From JAGQRJ01 sp041402045 (GTDB lineage Bacteria; Planctomycetota; J058): DNA of 64,000 bases. Position 1 is the first letter of the stretch; each line of letters starts with the position of its first letter. Positions 52,116 through 61,583 of the stretch are shown here, one piece after another. The notes beneath the pieces are model-generated. The model saw only the letters and a list, made by a program, of their open reading frames with translations. It made no database searches and had not been told where the DNA came from. The position numbers and the translations under genes are program-made. The stretch spans positions 22,881 to 86,880 of the forward strand of contig JAWKSZ010000027.1 in NCBI GenBank assembly GCA_041402045.1, given 5' to 3'.

Positions 52116-54205
52116 GCCCGCCCCCCGCCCTGCTCCAGGCCCTCGCCCCGCGCTTCCACTGGATCGCGCCGCTGGGCGAGGGGACCTTCGGCTGGGTGGG
52201 GTTGGTCGAGGAGCGCGCCCTGGGCCGCCGCGCCGCGCTCAAGCTGGGCAAGCAGGCGGGCAACCCCACGCAGCTCGCGCGCTTCGAGCGCGAGGCCCAG
52301 ATCGCAGCGGGGCTCCAGCACCCGCACACCGTGAGCGTCCACAGCGCGGGGGTGGTCCACGGGCACCCGTTCCTCGTGCTGGACTACGTCGAGGGCGCGC
52401 GCACCCTGCGCGAGGTGGAGCGCACGACCGGGGTCCTGGAGCGCCTCGCGCAGCTGCGCGACGTCGCCCGCGGCATGGCCCAGGCCCACGCCCAGGGGAT
52501 CGTGCACCGAGACCTCAAGCCCGACAACGTGCTCGTCGACCCCGAGGGCGTGGCCCGAGTCACCGACTTCGGCTGCGCGACGGGCCAGGACGTCGATCGC
52601 CTGACCCTCAGCGGCGCCGCGGTGGGCACCCCGCTCTACATGGCGCCGGAGCAGCTCGCGGGCGAGCGCGACCGGGTGGGGCCGCCGTCGGACGTGTGGT
52701 CCTTGGGGGTCATGCTGCACGAGGTCGCCTGCGGGCGGCTCCCGTTCGTGGCCGACTCCTGGACGGCGCTGGCGGGTCAGGCCCTGAGCGGGTAACGCCG
52801 GGTGCACCTGCTCCCATGGAAGGCGCCGCCGACCCTGGGTCCCGTGATCCTGCGCTGCCTGCGCGCGGACCCCGCCGCAGCGCTACCCCCACGCGGGGGC
52901 GCTGGAGGCGGCGCTCGCCCGCGCGCTGGCGCCAGGGGCCGCCCTCCCGGCCGAGGGGCGGTCCGGGCTCGGGCTCCGGCTCGGCCTCGGCGCGCTGGGC
53001 CTCGCGCTCGCGGGCGCGCTCGGCGCCTGGGCCCTGGGCGCGTTCCCCGCCGAGCCCGCCCCCGTCGACCCGCCCTCCGCGTCAGGGGACCGCGAGCCCC
53101 GCCGAGGAACGACGCGCGCGAGCGCTGGCAGGCGGCCCGCGGGCTGACCGACCCCGCGGCGTTCCTCGCCGCGGGCGAGGCCTGGCTCGAGGCCTTCGCG
53201 GACGACCCCCTGCGCGACGAGGTGGAGGCCGCCCTGATCGAGCGCCGGCTCGCCGGCCCGCGCTGGGTCGAGCGCGTGGGCGAGCACCCCGCTGATCTCG
53301 ACCGCCGCGGGCTGGGTCTGCGGCTACGAGTCCCCGAGCGGCTGGTACGTCGCCCGCGGACGCTGGGACGACGCCCCCGCCGAGCGGCTGCGCGTGCGCG
53401 GCGGCGGCCCGCTGGGGCTGGCCGGCAGCGCGGCCTCCCCGCCTTCTGGCTGCTCGCCCAGCTTTGGGAGAAATTGCGGTGCTCAGCCACGTCACCCCCG
53501 AGGACTCGATCCGGCTCAACGACCTGCAGGTCTCCGAGGACCCGCTGGGGTTCGCCGCCAACCGGGACGCGCGCTCGTTCGTGGTGGTCTACCCCCATCT
53601 GGCTGTGCTACTCGATCGAGGACACCGGGATCGAGACCCGCGCCTCGGGGGGCACCCCGCCGGACGTCGACGCGCACCTCCTGACCTTCGACGCCTCCGC
53701 TGAGCGCCTGCTGTTCGCGACTCGGATCCGCCAGGAGCTGACCACGACCCTGATCGCGCTCGAGGTCAAGTCCCTGGAGGTCGTAGCGCAGCTCCGCGTG
53801 CCGTTCCGCGTGCGCGGGCTGTGCCCGCTCCCCGACGGCGACCTGCTGGTCGCGAGCAACGACGGGACGCTGGCGCTCCACGACGCCGAGTTCGCCCCGC
53901 GGGCCTACTTCGAGAAGCCCGGCCTCGCGCCGCGGGACATGCTCGGCGCCCGAGTGGCCGAGGCCGCCGTCCAGCACCTCGTGCGCTCGCCGGACGGCCT
54001 GCTCTACGTCGTGACCGAAGACGGCGTCGGAGCTCAAGCCCTCCAGGTGTGGCGCCTGAGCGATCGGACGCTGATCCGCGAGCAGCCGCTCCAGGGGGTC
54101 GCCGACCAGGTGCTCAGCCCGGACGGGCGCTTCCTCGCGACCTCCACCCGCCGCGGCGTCGAGGTCTGGGACCGCTGGGTCCCGGGCGAGTGGGCGCCCC
54201 GCTGA
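52112..54205 (+). pseudogene. Ser/Thr kinase with C-terminal propeller, multiply disrupted
   Basis: GTG 52112 overlaps the previous stop. Residues 1-227 are an intact kinase lobe set: LGEGTFGWV, AALKLG, HRDLKPDN, VTDFGCA, MAPEQ. An in-frame TAA at 52793 interrupts before LGPVILRCLRADP, which continues in the same frame. Then an extra A near 52879 shifts to a frame encoding YPHAGALEAALARAL and a membrane helix; further shifts occur near 53106, 53288, about 53420-53465 and 53597. From 53,600 a stable frame encodes beta-propeller/WD-like repeats (VKSLEVVAQLRVP, DGDLLVASNDGT, SPDGRFLATS). All pieces together would be a membrane-anchored kinase of about 690 residues. Confidence 0.78.
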
Positions 54206-54301
54206 GCTAAACCCTTGGACGACGGACTCCCCAAAGAAATCTGGAAGCGCTGCGCAATGGTTCTCGGCGCCCCCGTCTAGCTGGGGCGAAACGAGGCACC
54301 C

Positions 54302-55105
54302 ATGACCCTCCCCCGCACCTCCGCCGCGCTCGGCGCGGCCCTCCTCTCCGTCCTCGGCCCCGGCTGCCTCGGCGTCCGCGCCGAGCACGTCCTGCTCTCG
54401 GGCACGCTGCACGAGGTGAACCCCCAGGACTACCCCGACCGGGGCTCCGAGTTCGGCCCGATCGTGGACCTGGAGAAGCCCCGCCCGTCGCCCCTGAGCT
54501 TCACCGAGCACGGCCGCCCCCTGGTGTTCGAGCGATCCCTCGAGCTGCCCCTCGCCCAGGAGGACCTGCACTACGGGGTGGTCGTGGTGGACGTGAGCCC
54601 GCTCCCCGCGGCATGGCGGCCCGCCTCCGCCCCCGAGGGAGGCCTGGTCGTCTCCGCGATCGACCGGGCCAGCCCGCTCGCCGTGGCTGGCCTGCGCTGC
54701 GGCGACCGGATCCTGAGCGTCGACGGCGCTCGCGCGACGACCCCCGAGGAGGTCGTCGCCGGCCTCCAGGGCGCGCGCGCGCGCCTCGAGGTGCGCCAGG
54801 CCGCCTCCCTCGAGGTCACGACGATCGAGGCCGACGCCGTGGACGGGATCCGCGAGCTGGACGGGTGGTCCCTGACCGGGGTCGCCACCCTCGTCAGCAG
54901 CGCCAGCGGAACGGGCTTCAAGCTGGGCCCCCTGGGAGCGCTGTTCTGCTCGCGCAGCGTGTGGCTCACCGACGGCGTGAGCTACCGCGACCGCACCGAG
55001 TGGGCCGCCCTGTTCGACCTGATCGCCTACGAGTCGGAGACCGACCCCCTGACGGGGAAGAGCCGCAGCCGCGTGCGGCTGTTCTGGTTCCTCGAGTTCG
55101 ACTGA
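54302..55105 (+). CDS. Lipoprotein with PDZ-like domain
   Basis: 267 residues, ATG after a GGGGCGAAACGAGG leader. Lipobox near LGPGC (about Cys22). The segment GGLVVSAIDRASPLAVAGLRCGDRILSVDG is spread over the carboxylate-loop and helix of a PDZ domain (about 110-185), with a C-terminal domain ending LFWFLEFD. It is the first of two PDZ-like lipoproteins before an ECF sigma factor, suggesting envelope sensing. Confidence 0.75.
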   Translation: MTLPRTSAALGAALLSVLGPGCLGVRAEHVLLSGTLHEVNPQDYPDRGSEFGPIVDLEKPRPSPLSFTEHGRPLVFERSLELPLAQEDLHYGVVVVDVSPLPAAWRPASAPEGGLVVSAIDRASPLAVAGLRCGDRILSVDGARATTPEEVVAGLQGARARLEVRQAASLEVTTIEADAVDGIRELDGWSLTGVATLVSSASGTGFKLGPLGALFCSRSVWLTDGVSYRDRTEWAALFDLIAYESETDPLTGKSRSRVRLFWFLEFD

Positions 55106-55159
55106 ACGCCGCCGCTGCCTCCCCTCCGCCCCGCCCCCCCTCACCCACCCGGAGTCGCC

Positions 55160-56263
55160 ATGACCCTTCGCCCCACCCTCCTCCTGGCCCTCGCCTGCGT
55201 CGCGGGCTGCCGCACCACCACCCACCCGCCGCTGGACTCGACCCCGCTCCCTGCCGAGGGGACGCTCGAGACCGCCGGGGGCTACCTGCTCGCCGTCGAC
55301 GCGGACGGCGCGCTCCTGGCCACCCCGCCCAGCGGAGACGTCGAGGCCAGCCTCGGCGTGACGCTGCGCGAAGAAGGAGACCTCGTGCGCGTCGACGGGC
55401 TCCTGCGCGCGGACACCCCGCTGCGCCCGGGGGACGTGCTGCAGCGGGTCAGCTCCACGAACCCCGAGCCGACCGACGCCGACGACTTCGCCGACCACTG
55501 GCCTCGCCTCTGGACCGCGGTGACCTCCGTCGCCGACCTGCGCGGCTACGGCCTCGCCTGGAACCTGCTCGACGTCGAGGTGCGCCGCGGCGAGGCCGTC
55601 GAGACCCTGGAGCTCGAGCTGGGCCGGCCGGAGCTGCTCCCCGTGCGACCGTGGCGGCCCGACGCGACCCGCGAGCTCGGCGTGACGCTGTGCGACGTGC
55701 GGACGCTCCCCGAGCACCTGCGCCCTGCGCTGGCGACGGAGCTCCAGGGGCGGGAGGTCCTGCTCGTGACCTACGTCGCGACGGGCTCCCCCCTGGGGAT
55801 CGCCGGCCTGCGCCCCCTGCAGCTCGTGACGGCGCGCGAGCGCAAGGACGGCCTGGAGCTGACTCCCCTGCGCACCTCGAACGTGGACCGGACCTTCGAG
55901 CTCGAGGAGTACGACGCGTCCCGCGAGGATACCACCGTGCTCTACGGACTGGCTCGGGTGCAGGACGACCCCCGCCAGACCACGGTGCACGTCGTACTCG
56001 ACGGCTGGCTCTTCGCCTTCAATCGCCAACTCCTCTACAATCCGCGCCTCGATCGCTACGTGACCAGCCAAGGCTGGAGCACGGTCGGAGGTCTGCTCAT
56101 GGCGCGCTCTTCGCAGGACGGCGCAGGACGCGGGGACAGCGGCTACCTGAACATTGGCCCCTTCGTTCCGGTGGACCCCGAGATCTCGCCGAACCAGGAC
56201 GGGTCGCTCCTCACGACCCCTGCCTTCGCCTTCGACGAGTACGAGTGGAACAGGGAGCGCTAG
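55160..56263 (+). CDS. Lipoprotein with PDZ-like repeats
   Basis: 367 residues. Signal MTLRPTLLLALACVAGC with Cys17. Two internal segments resemble degenerate PDZ loops (DTPLRPGDVLQRV and GSPLGIAGLRPLQLV). The C-terminal third has YLNIGPFVPVDP and no recognised family. It lies 4 bases before the ECF sigma start, so it is in the sigma operon. Confidence 0.72.
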   Translation: MTLRPTLLLALACVAGCRTTTHPPLDSTPLPAEGTLETAGGYLLAVDADGALLATPPSGDVEASLGVTLREEGDLVRVDGLLRADTPLRPGDVLQRVSSTNPEPTDADDFADHWPRLWTAVTSVADLRGYGLAWNLLDVEVRRGEAVETLELELGRPELLPVRPWRPDATRELGVTLCDVRTLPEHLRPALATELQGREVLLVTYVATGSPLGIAGLRPLQLVTARERKDGLELTPLRTSNVDRTFELEEYDASREDTTVLYGLARVQDDPRQTTVHVVLDGWLFAFNRQLLYNPRLDRYVTSQGWSTVGGLLMARSSQDGAGRGDSGYLNIGPFVPVDPEISPNQDGSLLTTPAFAFDEYEWNRER

Positions 56264-56267
56264 CGCC

Positions 56268-56813
56268 TTGAGCACCGTGACCGAGAGCGGCGTCGTCCGC
56301 GCCCAGGCCGGCGCGCCCGAGGACGTGGAGGCCTTCGCCCTGGCCTTCCTGCCCCGGGTCTACGGGCTGACCCTGCGCCTGACCCGCGACCGCCAGCTCG
56401 CCGAGGAGGCCACCCAGGAGGCCTACCTCAAGATCCTCAAGAACCTGCCCAAGCTGCGCCGCCCCGAGCGCGTGGACAGCTGGGTGCTGCGGATCGCGGG
56501 CAACGCGGCCCGCGACCTGTTCCGCGCGCGGGAGGCGACGGTGTCCCTCGACTACGAGCCCCCTGCGATCCCCCAAGGGGAGCGTGACTGGGAGCGCGCC
56601 CGCCGCCGAGCGATCGACCTCGCCCTCGACGACCTGGACTACGAGCAGCGCGAGCTGTTCCTCCTGCATACCGTGGAGGGGGTGCGGCTCAAGGACCTCG
56701 CCCGGGATCAGGAGCAGAGCCTCTCGGCCCTGACCTCACGACTGCACCGGGTGCGGGCCAAGGTCCGCGAGCGCGCGCGCCACCACCTCCGGGACTCCAA
56801 GGTGCTCTCATGA
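56268..56813 (+). CDS. ECF RNA polymerase sigma factor
   Basis: 181 residues from TTG 56268; a GTG three codons on is an alternative. Region 2: VYGLTLRLTRDRQLAEEATQEAYL and VDSWVLRIAGNAARDLFR; region 4: LDYEQRELFLLHTVEGVRL and LSALTSRLHRVRAKVR. It differs from the factor at 15398..15952 and is coupled (ATGA) to a membrane regulator. Confidence 0.9.
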   Translation: MSTVTESGVVRAQAGAPEDVEAFALAFLPRVYGLTLRLTRDRQLAEEATQEAYLKILKNLPKLRRPERVDSWVLRIAGNAARDLFRAREATVSLDYEPPAIPQGERDWERARRRAIDLALDDLDYEQRELFLLHTVEGVRLKDLARDQEQSLSALTSRLHRVRAKVRERARHHLRDSKVLS

Positions 56814-58096
56814 CCTCCTTCGACGCCGAGCTCTCCGCCTACCTGGAGGGCCTCCTCGACGCGGAGGCCGAGACGGCCCTCGAGGCTCGCCTGGCCCAGG
56901 ACCCTGCGCTGCGCCAGGCCAAGGACGAGCTCGAGCGGATCCTCGCCGAGCCCGTCGCCCTCGAGCCCGTCGAGGTCCCCGCCGAGCTGCGGTCGTGGGT
57001 CGAGGCCGCCGCGGCGCCCGCCCTGGAGGCCGACGCGAGCCTGGAGCCGGTCGACGTCCCCGCGGGGCTCGGCGCCTGGGTCGCCGAGCGCGCCCGGGCC
57101 TCGGGCGCTGCGCGCGATCCCCTCGCCGAGCCCGTCGAGCTCGAGCCCGTCGCGGTCCCCGCCCCCCTCGAGGCCTGGGTGCGCGAGCAGGCGGCGCCGC
57201 CCCGCGGCCTGCTCCTCGCCTTCCCCCGCGCGGGCTGGCTCGTGGCCGCCGCGCTGCTCCTCGTGTGCCTGGGCCTCGGAGCCTGGTCCCTCGACGGCCG
57301 CGCGCGCGCCTGGAGCGCCGAGCTCGCCCTGCAGGACGAGGGCGAGGCGCGCACTCGAGCCGAGGACCGCGCTCAGCTCGCCGAGCTCCGGGCCCTGAGC
57401 CTGCGCGCGCGGCTCGACGCCGCAGAGGACTCCCTGCGCAGCCAGGGCGACCGCGCCGAGGAGGCGCAGCGTGAGTTCGAGGAGCGCACCCGACGGCTGG
57501 AGGACGAGCGCGACCGGGTCGCGAGCGAGCTGGCCGACGCGCGGGAGGCCCTCGCCGCAGCCGACGACCGACGCGCGCGCGACGCTGAGTTGCTCGCGCA
57601 GCGCGAGGCCGAGGTGGTCGAGGCTCAGGAGGCGCTGCTCGCGGTCCTCGAGGGCCAGTACGACCCCGCGCGGCTCGAAGGCCTGGAGGCCGAGCGGGAC
57701 GCAGCGCTGGCCGACGCCGCGGGCGCTCGGGCCGAGGTCGCGCGCCTGAACCGGGCCCTGGCCGCACGCCCGGGCCAGGGCCCGCCCCTCGAGGTCGCGT
57801 CGGTCCAGGCCGTGCGCCGCTGGGACCCCGCGCGGGGCTGGCTCCCGGTGCAGGTCGGAGACGCGTTGCGCCCGGGGGAGGTCGTCTCCGGCGAGGGTCT
57901 CCAGGGGCGGATCGAGCTCGCCGGCCGCCCCCAGCGCCTGACCCCCGAGCTCTACGTGATCACCGAGGCGGGCGCGCGCCCGCTGCCCCAGGCCGAGGAG
58001 CCGGACCGAGCGCCGCTCCCGCGCGGGAGCTTCCGCGGGAGCGAGCCAGGCGCCCCGCGCAGCCCGGGGCTGCTGGGGATCGTCGCCCCGCGCTAA
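56810..58096 (+). CDS. Membrane coiled-coil anti-sigma-like protein with FecR-like C-terminus
   Basis: 428 residues, ATG overlapping the sigma stop. Residues 1-45 (SAYLEGLLDAEAETALEARL) resemble the anti-sigma N-terminal helix bundle without the zinc Cys/His. Residues 48-125 contain three copies of an EPVxVPAxLxxWV unit. One membrane helix lies near 140-160 (LVAAALLLVCLGLGAW), then a periplasmic coiled coil of about 140 residues, then VQVGDALRPGEVVSGEG, typical of FecR-like domains. The position after an ECF sigma supports a regulator role. Confidence 0.75.
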   Translation: MTSFDAELSAYLEGLLDAEAETALEARLAQDPALRQAKDELERILAEPVALEPVEVPAELRSWVEAAAAPALEADASLEPVDVPAGLGAWVAERARASGAARDPLAEPVELEPVAVPAPLEAWVREQAAPPRGLLLAFPRAGWLVAAALLLVCLGLGAWSLDGRARAWSAELALQDEGEARTRAEDRAQLAELRALSLRARLDAAEDSLRSQGDRAEEAQREFEERTRRLEDERDRVASELADAREALAAADDRRARDAELLAQREAEVVEAQEALLAVLEGQYDPARLEGLEAERDAALADAAGARAEVARLNRALAARPGQGPPLEVASVQAVRRWDPARGWLPVQVGDALRPGEVVSGEGLQGRIELAGRPQRLTPELYVITEAGARPLPQAEEPDRAPLPRGSFRGSEPGAPRSPGLLGIVAPR

Positions 58097-58189
58097 ACCA
58101 GAGTTCACGATTCTGAGCGGGCGAGAGTGGCTCCCATGTCGTCAGCGATCCGGCGCTCGCTCGCCCGCTCAGGATCGTGACTCTGGTTT
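58095..58189. repeat. Long hairpin 1 (30-bp near-perfect arms)
   Basis: Arms 58095-58125 and 58160-58189 differ by one inserted base and one T/C change that would be a G-U pair in RNA. The left arm overlaps the TAA of the anti-sigma gene, so it may be its terminator. Confidence 0.85.
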
Positions 58190-58272
58190 CTAGTAGAGGC
58201 TTCGCTTGGTCGTGACGTGTCCTGCAGTGCCGAGTCTCCCGAACGCTACCGCCCAGGCAGAGCTTCCAGTAG

Positions 58273-58352
58273 CTAAGCGGAAGGCGCGATTCGGTGGGAG
58301 GTCAGCACGTGGACTCAGTGCTGACCACTCAGAATCGCGCACTTCCGTTTAG
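58273..58352. repeat. Long hairpin 2
   Basis: Arms 58273-58308 and 58318-58352 pair over CTAA-CGGAA, GCGCGATTC and GGTCAGCAC blocks, with small bulges and one G-U. Loop of about 9 bases. Confidence 0.75.
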
Positions 58353-58358
58353 TGGTCC

Positions 58359-58502
58359 GTCAGGGTTGATTTCAGCGGCGATCGCGCCGCAATCGTCGTT
58401 CCTGGCTAGGCGCGAGGAGCGAGCAATGCGGCCATTGTGACCAACGAGCAACAACGCCAGGGACGACGAGGGCAAGCGAGCGCCGCTGGAATCGGCCCTG
58501 AC
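58359..58502. repeat. Long hairpin 3 (27-bp arms)
   Basis: Arms 58359-58385 and 58476-58502. Of four mismatches three are G-U compatible, favouring an RNA structure. The 90-base inner region has further weak pairing (CGTCGTTCCTGG with CCAGGGACGACG). Hairpins 1-3 fill the 437 bases (58097-58533) between the anti-sigma and acyl carrier genes; no coding frame is apparent there. Confidence 0.75.
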
Positions 58503-58533
58503 GGGCCACTAGGCGAGGGCCCTGCGGCGGCGC

Positions 58534-58776
58534 TCAGCCCCCGCGGCGCTCCTCGATCCAGCGCGCGAGCTGCCCCAGGTCCTCGCTCTCCACGAGCACC
58601 CGGTCGGGGACGTCGAGGTCGAAGCGGTCCTCGGCGCTGGCGACCACGTCGATCGCCTTGGCGGAGTCGAGGCCGAGGTCGATCAGGCGCGAGCCGGGCT
58701 GGATCCGCGCCGGGTCCAGCCCGGTCAGCGCCTGGACCTGCGCGCGCAAGAACTCGAACACCTCGGACTCGCTCAC
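58534..58776 (-). CDS. Acyl carrier protein
   Basis: 80 residues, GTG start. Four-helix ACP with LIDLGLDSAKAIDVV; the Ser of DS is the 4'-phosphopantetheine site. Acidic, normal ACP length. It is not next to fatty-acid synthesis genes, so it is probably a dedicated carrier. It lies 110 bases downstream of the TerB-AAR2 gene on the same strand. Confidence 0.92.
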   Translation of the reverse strand: MSESEVFEFLRAQVQALTGLDPARIQPGSRLIDLGLDSAKAIDVVASAEDRFDLDVPDRVLVESEDLGQLARWIEERRGG

Positions 58777-58886
58777 GCCGCGAGCCTAGCATTGCGGCCT
58801 GGCCGGGTGGAGCACCTGGACCGAGGCGTCGGCGCTACACACCCGAGACCCGTGTGTCGGCGCGCCGACACCCAGGAGCCCGCCGC

Positions 58887-61511
58887 TCAATTCAGGCGCG
58901 CGCTCAATGCCAGGCGCTGGGCCTCCCGTTCGGCGACGCGCGCAGCGTCGGCCCGCCCGGCGACGCGGTTGAGCCTCGCCAGGCGCATGAACCCCTTGGC
59001 GAGCTCCGCTGCCGGGACGCTCCCCACGGCCAGCCCGACCTCGATCAGGCGTTCTTGACTCTCGAGGGCGCCGAGCAGGTCGCCCGCAAACTCCTGGATC
59101 TGGCTGCGGAAGGAGTAGAGCGGGAGCAGGTCCTTGTGCGCAGGCCCCTTCGTCGCGACGGTACGTTCGAGCTCTGCTTGGTTCTCCTGGAGCCCCTGCG
59201 CGAACGGACTCTCCGGGTCGAGACGTGGGTCCGTCATGCTCTGGGGCAGCGCCTCGGCCGGCGGCGCGCCGGCATGGTGACCCGCCACGAAGACCGCCCA
59301 ACGACGCCCCGCTTCGACCAGCTCTGGGATCCCGCTCTCGATCAGGTCCTCGCTGAGGAAGTGGCTGTCACGCGTGATCGCGTTCGCGCTGCCCAGGATC
59401 TCCTGCGGCAACTGACGGTGCTGCTCGATCAGCAAGTCGACCGCCCACTCGAGGAGCTTCGGCGCTCGAGCGCCGAAGCTTCCGCCGCAGTAGAGGCCCT
59501 GGAGCAGGTGAACCCAGCGGCGGTGGTGGCCCTGATCGCGATCGAGGAGCGCCACCAGGAAGCAATGGGCTAGCTCAGCCAACAGCGCGTGCGTCCGCCC
59601 GCCGTGGGCCACGAGCGCGCTCTCGAGCCGCGTGGCTGGGGCTTCGGCCGTCGCCTCGAACACGACGGGGGGGAAGGACACGAGCTGCAGCGGGGCGGTC
59701 AGGTTGCGCCAGGGGAGGTGCACGGGGAACGAGTTCAAGTGCTCGTCGAGCGCACCGCTCTGCACCTCCTCCACGCGATCCGCCGGCGGCCGCACCCAGG
59801 CCGACCCGTCGAACGCCAGCGCGTTGGTTTGCCCCGCGACGAGCCGCACCCAATGACTGACCTCCCGCCCGTCGTCGAGCGACACCGAGATCCGATGCAC
59901 ACCGGGCTCGACGAACCGGAACCCCTTGAACCCGGGCTCGATCGGCAGCCGCAGCAGGTTGATCCCGATCAACGAGGTCGGAACGTCGAGCAGGATCAAG
60001 CGAGCGTCCTCCTGTTTCGTCGGGGGAGGCGGGAGCGACGGCGAAGGGGCCGCCGCGTCGGCCCGCATCCGCGCGTGGAGGCGCCGCTCCAGGGCGTCGA
60101 CGGGCACCTGCAGCGCCTCGCAGAACGCGCGCAGGTTCCTCGACTCCGCCTGGGTCACGACGCCGTCGGCGACCGTGATCTCGATCAACGCGTCCAGAAG
60201 CGCTTCGCGCTCTCCAGGGGCGCCGCCGACCGCGAGCTGTTCACCGCGCAGCGCCTCCTCCCGCAGGGCGAACGCCTCGGCTGCGCTCAGCCCGTAGCGC
60301 AGGCAGAACGCACCGAGGACCTGGTCCTCCTCCTTCCCGATCTCTCCGTCGCTCGCCGCCACCAGGCACATCAGGCGATAGATTCGACGCAGGGCGTCCG
60401 GCGGAGGAGCCACCTCGCCCGCGTCGCCCCCCTGGGGCTCGGATTGCGAGCGCTGAGCGCGCTCGTCGAGGCGTCGCCGCAGCTCGTCCCGGGGGATCCC
60501 GATCTTGTCCGCGAAGGCCTTGAGCCGCCGCTTCTCTTCGCGGTCCAGGACCCCGTCTGCGAAGGACATCTCGATCAGGAGCAGCATCAGCAACTCGCGC
60601 TCGACCGGGTTGCGACCCACCGTGAGGCCCCGGCCAGCGAAGCCCTCCTCTTCGAGGATCGCGACCTGGGTGGCGCCGAGCCCGAGCCGCTCCGCGAGCC
60701 CGTTCAGCAGCGCGCGCTCCTGGGGATCCACCTGGCCGTCGCAGGCTGCCAGGTTCGCCAGCAGGCGATAGATCCGGCTTCGACCGTTGGGCGAGACGTC
60801 CTCGACCCGCTCCGCGGCCGGTACCCGCGGCAGCTCGACACGCGCGCCGAGCTTGGGGAACGCGGTGCCCGTCACGGGCATGTGGTACAGGTGCTGCACG
60901 CCGCCTGCGACCAGGCGCGCCAGCGCGGGGTCCGCAGGGTCCAGCTCCGGGTGGAAGCAAACCGGCAGCCGCCCGTCGATCAGGCCGTAGCCCAGGCTCA
61001 GCTCTCCCGCGACGCCAGACGGGACGAAGGTGGGGTCAGCCACCGGGTCGAACTCGAGGTCACCCTGCTGGACCAGGTCGAGCAAGAGCCGCAAGGGGTT
61101 CGCGCCCCCGAGCTCCGGCGCGCTCGTCACCACCAACCCCAGGCCCGGCACCCCCACCCCCTGGGACTCCCGCACGCTCGTCACCTGCACGACCGTCCCC
61201 TTGAAGCCCCCGCGCACGGCAGCGAGCAGGAAGCGATCGGCCTGGGCCTGGGTGGTCGCGGCGGCGACCCGCGCCCGCTCGACCGCGCGAGGGGCCTGGG
61301 CGAGGTAGATCATCTTCACCTGCCGCCCCTCATACTCGAACGGGAGAATGAAGGTCGCGGCGCGGTTGTGCGCAGTCTGCGCGTCCTCCCGCGGGAGCAG
61401 CGTCGCGATCGGCGCCGGCCACTTCGTCCCGAACAGATCGACCAGCTCCTCGCGCATGGGGCTGACCCGCAGCGGTCCGTGCTCGGTCTCGTAGATCCTG
61501 GCGTCACTCAT
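58887..61511 (-). CDS. TerB-TerB-AAR2 fusion protein
   Basis: 874 residues from ATG 61509-61511 with GGAGG 4 bases upstream. Residues 1-240: unrecognised alpha/beta domain. Residues 246-350 and 376-482: two TerB-like domains, each with an acidic DGQVDPQE- or DGEIGKEE-type turn and a second FADGVLDREE or VADGVVTQAE turn, as in tellurite-resistance TerB. Residues 503-620: LILLDVPTSLIGIN, GFKGFRFVEPGVHRISV, matching the order of the AAR2 N-domain (LNMP..GID, FRGVKMIPPGIHF). Residues 625-745: LLAELAHCFLVALL, RWVHLLQGLY, matching the AAR2 C-domain (LGELQFAFVCFL, HWKRLLNLL). Residues 760-874: helical, TPR-like. Domain naming is from recalled patterns; the gene is certain. Confidence 0.85.
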   Translation of the reverse strand: MSDARIYETEHGPLRVSPMREELVDLFGTKWPAPIATLLPREDAQTAHNRAATFILPFEYEGRQVKMIYLAQAPRAVERARVAAATTQAQADRFLLAAVRGGFKGTVVQVTSVRESQGVGVPGLGLVVTSAPELGGANPLRLLLDLVQQGDLEFDPVADPTFVPSGVAGELSLGYGLIDGRLPVCFHPELDPADPALARLVAGGVQHLYHMPVTGTAFPKLGARVELPRVPAAERVEDVSPNGRSRIYRLLANLAACDGQVDPQERALLNGLAERLGLGATQVAILEEEGFAGRGLTVGRNPVERELLMLLLIEMSFADGVLDREEKRRLKAFADKIGIPRDELRRRLDERAQRSQSEPQGGDAGEVAPPPDALRRIYRLMCLVAASDGEIGKEEDQVLGAFCLRYGLSAAEAFALREEALRGEQLAVGGAPGEREALLDALIEITVADGVVTQAESRNLRAFCEALQVPVDALERRLHARMRADAAAPSPSLPPPPTKQEDARLILLDVPTSLIGINLLRLPIEPGFKGFRFVEPGVHRISVSLDDGREVSHWVRLVAGQTNALAFDGSAWVRPPADRVEEVQSGALDEHLNSFPVHLPWRNLTAPLQLVSFPPVVFEATAEAPATRLESALVAHGGRTHALLAELAHCFLVALLDRDQGHHRRWVHLLQGLYCGGSFGARAPKLLEWAVDLLIEQHRQLPQEILGSANAITRDSHFLSEDLIESGIPELVEAGRRWAVFVAGHHAGAPPAEALPQSMTDPRLDPESPFAQGLQENQAELERTVATKGPAHKDLLPLYSFRSQIQEFAGDLLGALESQERLIEVGLAVGSVPAAELAKGFMRLARLNRVAGRADAARVAEREAQRLALSARLN

Positions 61512-61583
61512 ACAGCCTCCTGGTGCGACTGTAACCCTCGCCCAGGGAAGGGTGCTGCAGGGTCGATCAACCCTGACGGAGCC

